Assembly: GCA_029882675.1 (NCBI GenBank)
Contig: JAOUKJ010000047.1
Span: forward strand, 1 to 14,359
DNA: 14,359 nt
Reading direction: 5' to 3'
From: Cyclobacteriaceae bacterium
Lineage (GTDB): Bacteria > Bacteroidota > Bacteroidia > Cytophagales > Cyclobacteriaceae
Part shown: positions 7,150-13,361 of the stretch, in pieces
Numbering within the stretch: position 1 is the first letter of the stretch
Layout: every line of letters starts with the position of its first letter
The notes under the pieces: generated by a model
Seen by the model: only the letters and a program-made list of their open reading frames with translations
Told to the model about the DNA's origin: nothing
Database searches by the model: none
Program-made: the position numbers and the translations under genes

Positions 7150-8073
7150 ATGAAAACCAATATTTTACTATCCCTTTTACTCGTCATTTTTGTACTAACA
7201 GCTGTAAAAAGTCAGACCTTGACCCCTGAACAAATCAAAGGTTTCTCTTCCCAGTGGGAAGGTGAACGTTTTGACGATGGCCGGCCAAAAGTACCGGATA
7301 ATATCATTGAGCGGCTGAAAAAGGTTTCTATTGAAGAGGCCTGGAGCGTTTTACGGGGTGCGGGATACCACAACCAATTTGAGGGAAACTGGATGATGAT
7401 CCACCAGGACGTACCTATCGTAGGGCGGGTAGTCACAGCGCAGTATATGCCAAACCGCCCCGATGTATCGGAAAGAATCAAGGTAATAGGTGGTGAAGAA
7501 GGAAGGGTGGGCAGTTCAAACTCCTGGCCTATTGACGTGCTAGTAAAAGGTGATGTATATGTGGCCGATGCTTTTGACAAGGAGGATCAGGGCACCCTCA
7601 TTGGAGACAATCTGGGAAACTCTATATATGCGAAATCAGGTAATGGCGTTGTCTTTAACGGCTCCATTAGGGACCTGGAAGGGCTGGAAGAAATTGAGGG
7701 ATTCAATGCTTTTGTGCGTTCCTGGAACCCCTCTTACCTACAGGAGGTAATGCTTACCGGCATCAATGTTCCCATCAACATTGGTCACGCCACAGTAATG
7801 CCCGGTGATATTATCCTGGCTAAACGAGAAGGAGTGATCTTTATCCCTGCTTACCTGGCTGAAAAAGTAGTAGTAACAGCAGAGATTGTCATGCTCCGGG
7901 ATAAGTTTGGTATTCAGCGCCTTAAAGAAGGAAAATATACACCTGGCCAAATAGATACCCGATGGACTGACGAAATAGAAAAGGACTTTTCTAAATGGCT
8001 TAAAGACAACCAAAACAATTTACCTGTACCCAAAGAACAAATCCAGGAGTTGCTAAAAACCCGTACATGGTGA
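7150..8073 (+). CDS. RraA-family aldolase-like protein with signal peptide
   Basis: A 307-residue protein with a signal peptide at about 1-21 (hydrophobic core 5-18, then KSQ). Residues about 90-240 form the RraA fold: Gly152-Asp153 and, 21 residues after Asp153, Arg174-Asp175 in GVVFNGSIRD. This spacing matches Asp102, Arg123 and Asp124 of the Pseudomonas 4-hydroxy-4-methyl-2-oxoglutarate/4-carboxy-4-hydroxy-2-oxoadipate aldolase, so catalytic capacity seems kept. VMPGDIILAKREGVIFIP at 216-233 is another family signature; the usual GVViDG is GVVFNG here. The C-terminal 70 residues extend beyond the common 160-230 residue forms. Enzymes of this fold release pyruvate from keto diacids or decarboxylate oxaloacetate. 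E. coli RraA, an RNase E inhibitor, is short and cytoplasmic, so that role is unlikely. Export would place this aldolase beside the secreted amidohydrolase. Its natural substrate cannot be read from the sequence. Confidence 0.83.
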   Translation: MKTNILLSLLLVIFVLTAVKSQTLTPEQIKGFSSQWEGERFDDGRPKVPDNIIERLKKVSIEEAWSVLRGAGYHNQFEGNWMMIHQDVPIVGRVVTAQYMPNRPDVSERIKVIGGEEGRVGSSNSWPIDVLVKGDVYVADAFDKEDQGTLIGDNLGNSIYAKSGNGVVFNGSIRDLEGLEEIEGFNAFVRSWNPSYLQEVMLTGINVPINIGHATVMPGDIILAKREGVIFIPAYLAEKVVVTAEIVMLRDKFGIQRLKEGKYTPGQIDTRWTDEIEKDFSKWLKDNQNNLPVPKEQIQELLKTRTW

Positions 8074-8240
8074 TCAAAGATCAAAAGCCGGATCGACAGC
8101 GGACGTTTGCCGACGGACAGAAGGCGATCGTAACGTGACTCGCGTTGGAGCCGAAAAAAGCAGATTGAACCCGGGTAAACCCGGAGTGAGGGGAGCATGG
8201 AAGGCTTTCCCCACTCTGTTCACTGCTATGGGTACTCCCC
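8074..8240. other. GC-rich structured gap between two convergent genes (terminator region)
   Basis: The RraA-like gene ends at 8073 and the rrf2 gene ends at 8241 on the other strand. Between them I see four dyads. TGATC-AAA-GATCA (8071-8083) includes the RraA stop. CCGGGT-AA-ACCCGG is at 8171-8184. A longer hairpin pairs 8184-8194 with 8208-8216 (GAGT..GGGGA with TCCCCACTC, two bases bulged). GGGTA at 8230-8234 pairs with TACCC at 8242-8246 and overlaps the rrf2 stop. None has a clean T-run. The region is richer in G+C than its surroundings and has no convincing ORF. A bidirectional terminator is the simplest reading. Confidence 0.45.
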
Positions 8241-8672
8241 TTACCCCACCAAAAAGTAATCCTTGATTTTAATTTCTTCGGTAATATGGGCAATGGTTTT
8301 TGTTTGAAATAACGAACTAAGGTGATCGCGCCCCACTTTAAAATCATCATGAATGGGGCAAGGGTGCTCTGAAGAGCAAGAAGTCAGGCCCAGTCCACAT
8401 TGATTAAAAACGTCCAACCCGTCAATAGCTTCCACTATTTTCATCAGTGGCAGGGAATAATTTTCTTCCCTGAGGTAAAATCCACCATTTGGCCCTTTCG
8501 ACGAGGTGATAATTCGTTTTTTTGCCAATTCCTGAAGTATTTTACCCATATATGGTACGGGTATATTCAAACTTTCCGCAATAGAAATGGAATTGAGGCG
8601 ATCCTTCTCATGGCCCTCTACAGCCAGATACAGAACCGCCCGAAAGGCATATTTACATTTGTTGGACAACAT
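8241..8672 (-). CDS. Rrf2-family transcriptional regulator with candidate Fe-S cluster cysteines
   Basis: A 143-residue Rrf2 protein. The winged helix-turn-helix occupies about 1-75, with the recognition region near 28-52 (SISIAESLN, VPYMGKILQEL) and the wing SSKGPNGGFYL at 57-67. Three cysteines, Cys92, Cys99 and Cys105 (C-x6-C-x5-C), lie where IscR and NsrR bind an iron-sulfur cluster, with spacing close to theirs. It is probably a DNA-binding sensor of nitric oxide or of Fe-S status. The start lies 18 bases after the ric stop, with AAGGA upstream as a ribosome-binding site, so ric and this gene form one operon and the regulator is likely autoregulated through the inverted repeat at 9541-9570. 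An NsrR-like role is favoured by the ric partner; IscR-like control is the alternative. Confidence 0.88.
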   Translation of the reverse strand: MLSNKCKYAFRAVLYLAVEGHEKDRLNSISIAESLNIPVPYMGKILQELAKKRIITSSKGPNGGFYLREENYSLPLMKIVEAIDGLDVFNQCGLGLTSCSSEHPCPIHDDFKVGRDHLSSLFQTKTIAHITEEIKIKDYFLVG

Positions 8673-8690
8673 TTACTTCTGATCCTTAAT

Positions 8691-9437
8691 TCAGGATAGT
8701 AGCTCTTGTTCCAAACGAAGTGCTTTTGGAAACAGGATATTATTTTCCAGGTGGATATGCTGATGCAGATCCAGTACAAACTCATTTAATTTGGCAAAAT
8801 AAACAGTATATGACCTGCAAGCATCCACAGGAGGAGTAAAACCGTTACTCAATTTTTCAAGCTCCTTTGTCGCGTCACCGGCGTCATCGTGTTCTCGCTC
8901 CATCATTTGGATGGGATTGGCCACTGTACCAAAAGGAGAAGCCTGTGGCGTTGTTCCACTGCGCTTGGCCTCTGCGATCTCACGTATGTAAGGAAACAAT
9001 ATGGCCTCTTCCTTGTGCATATGCATACTCAGCTCCTGACCGAGTGCCTCAACGTATTTGGCCATTTCAACCAGCTCCGGATGATTTTCGCCATGAACCC
9101 TTGCTACCTTTGCACTAAGTTCATGCAGCATGGGTAAAGACTCTGCTACATACTTATGATGTGTATTAACTATATAATCGGATAAAAAATCCAAATCCCA
9201 ACGGTTATAATCACCCGATGGGTTACCCGGATTGTTTTCCACCGCTGCCAGCTCCTTTTGCACATCTTCCACAGGCAGTCCCTTTTTATTACAGACCTCA
9301 TCCAGACTTTTGTTTCCTCCACAACAGTAGTCTATACCATATTTTCTGAATACTTCAGCTTTTCGGTAATCTTCGGCCACCATTCCACCTACGGTTAAAG
9401 AATCCGTAGCGCTTGTATTATTTGCATTCTCCATCAT
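8691..9437 (-). CDS. ric: Iron-sulfur cluster repair di-iron protein RIC (YtfE/ScdA/NorA family)
   Basis: A 248-residue cytoplasmic protein that helps restore Fe-S clusters damaged by nitric oxide or oxidants. The N-terminal ScdA_N domain (about 14-67) has the YCCGG motif with Cys38 and Cys39. The hemerythrin-like domain (about 80-245) has the expected di-iron ligands: His93 or His94 (NTHHKY), His139 with Glu143 (HMHKEEAILFP), His183 (EREHDDAG), and His227 with Glu231 (HIHLENNILFP). The H-x3-E pairs followed by LFP match E. coli YtfE. The length is slightly above the usual 220-240. Two adjacent Met codons (9437 and 9434) are both possible starts. It is first in an operon with the Rrf2 regulator, and a TAnnTTTG element and a 10-bp inverted repeat lie upstream. 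Confidence 0.94.
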   Translation of the reverse strand: MMENANNTSATDSLTVGGMVAEDYRKAEVFRKYGIDYCCGGNKSLDEVCNKKGLPVEDVQKELAAVENNPGNPSGDYNRWDLDFLSDYIVNTHHKYVAESLPMLHELSAKVARVHGENHPELVEMAKYVEALGQELSMHMHKEEAILFPYIREIAEAKRSGTTPQASPFGTVANPIQMMEREHDDAGDATKELEKLSNGFTPPVDACRSYTVYFAKLNEFVLDLHQHIHLENNILFPKALRLEQELLS

Positions 9438-9516
9438 TTTTTTCAGTTTGTTTGAAATATATCTCTACCTAAAAATTCATATTGTGGTTTAGCTTATCCT
9501 TCCGCCATTCCAGCGA

Positions 9517-9524
9517 CAAATATA
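9517..9524 (-). promoter_or_regulatory. -7 promoter element of ric-rrf2 (TAnnTTTG)
   Basis: On the minus strand this reads TATATTTG, a full match to the Bacteroidota -7 consensus, 80 bases upstream of the ric start. That implies a leader of about 75 bases, longer than for the other genes here. The -33 position falls at the inner arm of the inverted repeat at 9541-9570. Confidence 0.6.
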
Positions 9525-9540
9525 AGTTAAAAAATAATAA

Positions 9541-9570
9541 TAAAAGAATAGTTGGTCTTTTATTCTTTTA
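9541..9570. promoter_or_regulatory. Perfect 10-bp inverted repeat, likely operator of ric-rrf2
   Basis: TAAAAGAATA at 9541-9550 and TATTCTTTTA at 9561-9570 are exact reverse complements around a 10-base spacer, so the half-site centres are 20 bases apart, about two helical turns on the same face. The inner arm reaches the expected -33 position of the ric promoter. That suits a repressor that blocks RNA polymerase, and the Rrf2 protein in the operon is the obvious candidate. The repeat does not look like a terminator for either flanking gene, since both are transcribed away from it. Confidence 0.6.
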
Positions 9571-9839
9571 CTAATTGTGATTACCCGGATTATTGATGAG
9601 GGATCGTGACAAATAATTCGTATTAAGTTCAACTCATTGAAAGAAATGGGTGAAAATTAAATTCACTAACTTACCTGGCTATCAGTGTATTATATTGCAG
9701 AAAACGAAGTCATCAAAGGACATTAATATCAAATAAACATTCATTGATGTTAAATTGCTGGTGCTTTGAATAAATTTTAAATTAGCAATTTGCATGTCTG
9801 GTTTGTAATCTATAAATCATTGATTCACATTTTCAAAAA
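9571..9839. other. AT-rich divergent intergenic region before the sensor kinase
   Basis: No ORF of coding character is visible here. The region holds an 8-bp inverted repeat, AAATTGCT at 9752-9759 and AGCAATTT at 9784-9791. Between its arms is TTTG at 9765-9768, and GCAATTTG at 9785-9792 overlaps the right arm; these could be degenerate -33 and -7 elements for the kinase gene, but the -7 match is incomplete. No RNA gene is recognised. Confidence 0.4.
9752..9791. repeat. 8-bp inverted repeat upstream of sensor kinase
   Basis: AAATTGCT (9752-9759) and AGCAATTT (9784-9791) are exact reverse complements with a 24-base spacer, so the arm centres are 32 bases apart, near three helical turns. It may be a regulator site or chance in AT-rich DNA; it has no poly-T tail and is not a terminator. 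Confidence 0.4.
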
Positions 9840-9870
9840 ATCATTGTATCATTGTATCATTGTATCATTA
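9840..9870 (+). repeat. ATCATTGT tandem octamer repeat just upstream of the sensor kinase
   Basis: Three exact copies of ATCATTGT run from 9840 to 9863, followed by a partial copy ATCATTA to 9870. Isolated ATCATTG heptamers also occur at 9816-9822 and 9880-9886. The array ends 21 bases before the kinase start. An 8-base unit cannot shift the reading frame of the gene because it lies outside it, but copy number could change promoter or leader spacing. Confidence 0.85.
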
Positions 9871-9891
9871 AATCCTTAAATCATTGACCTT

Positions 9892-12800
9892 TTGAAATCA
9901 CTCCAATCATTTTGTGGTATAGCGCTTTATATTTTCTTCTCGGGTATACTTTACGCCCAGGCCCCGGATCAACTTAAGTTCAGGCACTATGGAACAGAGG
10001 AAGGATTAGCTGACATGTTGGTCAGGAACATCATACAGGATCAAAAAGGATTTATCTGGCTAGCCACAGGAGGAGGTTTATTTCGTTTTGATGGTTCTCG
10101 CTTCAAAACTTTCGAGCACAATCCGAAAGACAGTACGAGTTTGAGTAATCATGAAATTTATAGCCTGATAGAAGATCAACAGGGAAAAATTTGGGTAGGC
10201 ACATACCGTGGCGGGCTTAATTTATATGATCCTGAGACGGAAACCTTCCGGTCATGGTCATTTAATGAGAATGATCCCACATCTCCCCTGGGAAATGACA
10301 TTTATAGTCTGGCAGAGGATCCTGAAGGCAATATATGGATTGGAACGAACCGGGGGCTTGGACGAATTGAAAGAAAAACGATGTCACATTCCTCCTTTAA
10401 AAGATCTGAAAAAGACAACCTGCTAAATGATTATTTGATTTACAGACTGGCTTTTGACCAACAAGGAAAACTCTGGCTTGGAACCTACGGCGCAGGTGTG
10501 GTTGTATATGATCCTGAAACCGGACAGACAACCTCGTTGGACAAAATGGTAGGTGTTGGGTACAGTTTTACAAGCAAGTTGGTTTCCGCACTGAAAATTG
10601 ATGATGATGGCAACATATGGATTGGTACGATCCGGGATGGACTCATCATGTATAACCCTACTAATCGTTCCATCAAACAATGGGTAAAAGAGCCAGGAAA
10701 TCCAAACTCCATTAGTGATAACATTGTTTTTGATATTGATATAGATAAAAGTGGAAATGTCTGGGCAGGAACCGGTTCCGGGCTCAATTACCTGAACAAG
10801 GATAAGGGTTTGTTTATATCTTTTCTCGAAAGTGAAAGTGATCCCTCCGCCATTAGCGGAAATATCATTTACAGCGTGTTTAATGATCGCGATAATAATC
10901 TGTGGGTTGGAACCCAGCGAAATGGACTCAACCTGCATTTCGATGGCCTGGAACTATTTAACAATTATACGCATAAAATCAATATCCCGGGAACGCTGAG
11001 CAATGCCCATGTTTTTAGTTTATTTGAAGACAGTAAAGGTACTTTATGGGCAGGAACAGAAGATGGTTTGCTCAACGAGTTAATTCCGGAAAGCAACTTA
11101 TTCAACACATGGCAACGGGAACAAAACACTTCTTCCCGGAGGCATCACAGCAAACGAAATACCATTGAATCTATCATAGAAGACGATGAACAAAACCTCT
11201 GGTTTGCAACGGACAACGGGCTCGTAAAATATTCCCCCCAAAGTAAATTTCATGAAGTTTTTTCAAAAAACTCATCGCCTTCCCTTCCTTTTACCAGTAA
11301 TATCTTTCATTCAATACTTCAAGGAAGGGGCGATTCACTCTGGTTAGGAACTTATGGAGGTGGCCTGAATTTATTTAACAAAAGGACAAAGGAAGTAACT
11401 TCCTGGGTATATGAAGAAAACAAACTGGATCGAACGGTATGTGACAATATGATCCGCTGCATAATTGAGGATAATAATGGGGATTTATGGTTGGGAACAG
11501 ATGCCGGATTAAGTCAGTTTAATTTAACAACAGGACATTTTGAACACTTTTATCCCGATATTCATGACCACTACTCCATAAGTAGTTATATCATCAACTG
11601 CCTTTTTCAGGACGAAGAGGGGATCATCTGGATTGGCACCTACAACGGACTAAATAAATACAATCCGGAAACCGGAAAATTTGAATCATTTCAGACGAAT
11701 GAGTTTTTATCAAAAAATAATATAAACAGTATAGTAGCCGATGATTCCGGGTACTTATGGCTAGGAACCAATAAAGGATTGCATCGGTTTGATAAAAGAA
11801 CCGGACAGACCACTATTTATGATAAATCAGACGGCCTTCCAGATAATCAATTCAACAAGGCAGCAGGAAAAGGAAGGGATGGAAGCCTTTTCTTTGGCAC
11901 AACAAACGGTTTTGTGAAATTTCACCCGGACAAAATTTCAGATAATACCACCCCTCCCGCTGTGATCATATCAGATTTTTTATTGTTTAATAAATCAGTA
12001 GAAATCAGTGACACCAGCATCTTAACAAAATCCATTGAATCTACGAGAAATATCACTCTTCGTTATTCTGATTACATCTTTGCTTTTGAGTTTACTGCAC
12101 TAAACTATCAGCTACCCGAAAAAAGCAGGTACAGATACATCCTTGAAGGATTTAACAATGAATGGATTGAAACAGGACATCAGGATCGAAAGGCTGTTTT
12201 CACCAATGTTCCGGATGGCCAATATGTTTTTCGTGTGATTGCTTCGAATGATGACGGCTATTGGAACGAAGAGGGTGCGGCAATAAATATCACTGTTTTA
12301 CCACCCTGGTGGAAAACCTGGTGGGCCTATACGTTCATGGGATTAGCTGTGATTGGTGTTTTATTTACTTTTTATGCCTTCAAAGTATCGATGTATAAAA
12401 AGCAACAAATCAAACTTAAAGAGATGGTCGATGAGCGAACCTTGAAAATAACAGAACAGAAAAACATGTTGATGGAAATCAATCGGCAAAAAGATGAACT
12501 CGTGAAAATTGTAGCCCATGACCTTCGCTCTCCGCTAAACAAAGTCAAAGGATTAATTGAGATTATAAACCTGTCTGGAAAATTAAATAAAGACCAGGCA
12601 GAATCAATGAATCTAATCCATAACGTATTAGACCACGGTAATTCGCTGACCAATGACCTACTCGACCTGTATTCCCTTGAGCAGGACAAAGTGGAAACCA
12701 AGCTCAGCCAAATTGAAGTCAGTAACTTTCTAAAAGAGATATGCAAGGGTCAGGAGCAGGAATTGAAGAAAAAAGAACAAAAAATAATAAGTCGTTTTGG

Positions 12801-13161
12801 TCCTGAAAATTTCACCTTCACCACAGACCCTAATTTGCTTACCCGTATACTGGACAATCTCCTGTCCAATGCACGCAAATTTTCAGCTAATAACAAAGAA
12901 ATACAACTTTCCGCCCATAAGGAAAACGGGCTTATTCTATTTAAAGTAACGGATCAGGGGCCCGGCATATCAGAAAATGACCGAAAAAACATGTTTAAGA
13001 AATTCAGCACATTATCCGCCAGGCCCACAGCCGGTGAATCATCCCACGGTCTGGGCTTGTCTATTGTCCATACGCTGACAAAACAACTGGGTGGTACCAT
13101 TCAGGTAAACAGCCGCCCCGGTGAAGGGGCTGAGTTTGTAGTGACACTTCAGGGGAAATGA
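9892..13161 (+). CDS. Two-propeller (Reg_prop/Y_Y_Y) membrane sensor histidine kinase lacking receiver and AraC domains
   Basis: A 1089-residue inner-membrane sensor with signal peptide (about 1-22, LYAQA). Residues about 30-690 hold 14 repeats of the Reg_prop type (for example GKIWVGTYRGGLNLYD), enough for two seven-bladed propellers in the periplasm. A Y_Y_Y domain follows (about 735-800), then one membrane span (about 811-833), a helical linker and the kinase core: H-box AHDLRSPLN with His876, N-box DNLLSNARKFS with Asn989 and Asn993, G1 box DQGPG at 1021-1025, and G2 box GLGLS at 1053-1057. It stops right after the ATPase domain. Classical Bacteroidota hybrid two-component sensors continue with receiver and AraC domains; these are absent, so a separate response regulator is needed and none is visible nearby. 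The start is TTG 9892, preceded by a close in-frame TAA; the Lys-2 signal peptide supports it. Such sensors usually read glycan fragments; the ligand here is unknown. Confidence 0.9.
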   Translation: MKSLQSFCGIALYIFFSGILYAQAPDQLKFRHYGTEEGLADMLVRNIIQDQKGFIWLATGGGLFRFDGSRFKTFEHNPKDSTSLSNHEIYSLIEDQQGKIWVGTYRGGLNLYDPETETFRSWSFNENDPTSPLGNDIYSLAEDPEGNIWIGTNRGLGRIERKTMSHSSFKRSEKDNLLNDYLIYRLAFDQQGKLWLGTYGAGVVVYDPETGQTTSLDKMVGVGYSFTSKLVSALKIDDDGNIWIGTIRDGLIMYNPTNRSIKQWVKEPGNPNSISDNIVFDIDIDKSGNVWAGTGSGLNYLNKDKGLFISFLESESDPSAISGNIIYSVFNDRDNNLWVGTQRNGLNLHFDGLELFNNYTHKINIPGTLSNAHVFSLFEDSKGTLWAGTEDGLLNELIPESNLFNTWQREQNTSSRRHHSKRNTIESIIEDDEQNLWFATDNGLVKYSPQSKFHEVFSKNSSPSLPFTSNIFHSILQGRGDSLWLGTYGGGLNLFNKRTKEVTSWVYEENKLDRTVCDNMIRCIIEDNNGDLWLGTDAGLSQFNLTTGHFEHFYPDIHDHYSISSYIINCLFQDEEGIIWIGTYNGLNKYNPETGKFESFQTNEFLSKNNINSIVADDSGYLWLGTNKGLHRFDKRTGQTTIYDKSDGLPDNQFNKAAGKGRDGSLFFGTTNGFVKFHPDKISDNTTPPAVIISDFLLFNKSVEISDTSILTKSIESTRNITLRYSDYIFAFEFTALNYQLPEKSRYRYILEGFNNEWIETGHQDRKAVFTNVPDGQYVFRVIASNDDGYWNEEGAAINITVLPPWWKTWWAYTFMGLAVIGVLFTFYAFKVSMYKKQQIKLKEMVDERTLKITEQKNMLMEINRQKDELVKIVAHDLRSPLNKVKGLIEIINLSGKLNKDQAESMNLIHNVLDHGNSLTNDLLDLYSLEQDKVETKLSQIEVSNFLKEICKGQEQELKKKEQKIISRFGPENFTFTTDPNLLTRILDNLLSNARKFSANNKEIQLSAHKENGLILFKVTDQGPGISENDRKNMFKKFSTLSARPTAGESSHGLGLSIVHTLTKQLGGTIQVNSRPGEGAEFVVTLQGK

Positions 13162-13361
13162 GGCAATGTATTAGGTAAGGTATTTTGGAGCTCACAAAAA
13201 ACCGGCTATTTCCCACCTCCTGGCTGAATCGTAAAACGATCTGCTCTGCCCGGCTCATCGCACCACTGACGAATCGGGGTGTGCCATAATAAAAAATTTC
13301 CACCTTCTGTCTGTCTTCGACCTTCCAACCTTCCTGTCAATTTGAGTGTCTTTTCATTAAC
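13162..13361 (+). other. Intergenic region with CTTCC-rich imperfect octamers before the lipoprotein gene
   Basis: The 200 bases between the kinase stop and the lipoprotein start hold a small dyad ATCGT-AAA-ACGAT (13228-13240) and a pyrimidine-rich stretch with octamers ACCTTCTG (13302-13309), ACCTTCCA (13320-13327) and ACCTTCCT (13328-13335). TCAATTTG at 13337-13344 is one base off TAnnTTTG and could be the -7 element of the lipoprotein, 17 bases before its ATG. No terminator with a T-run is seen. Confidence 0.4.

Noticed and set aside
7150..8073. RraA as RNase E inhibitor
   Set aside because: Protein is nearly twice the length, has a signal peptide and keeps the aldolase residues.
8090..8240. 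Group II intron or retron RNA fragment
   Set aside because: Hairpins exist, but I could not recognise a domain V, an msr/msd layout or any reverse transcriptase nearby.
9840..9870. CRISPR array
   Set aside because: Unit of 8 bases without spacers; simple tandem repeat.
10423..10938. Minus-strand ORF of 171 codons
   Set aside because: Antisense shadow of the sensor kinase propeller; no start context and no recognisable motif.
13061..13303. Minus-strand ORF of 80 codons crossing the kinase end and the intergenic gap
   Set aside because: Half of it is antisense to the conserved kinase C-terminus, and no family motif is seen.
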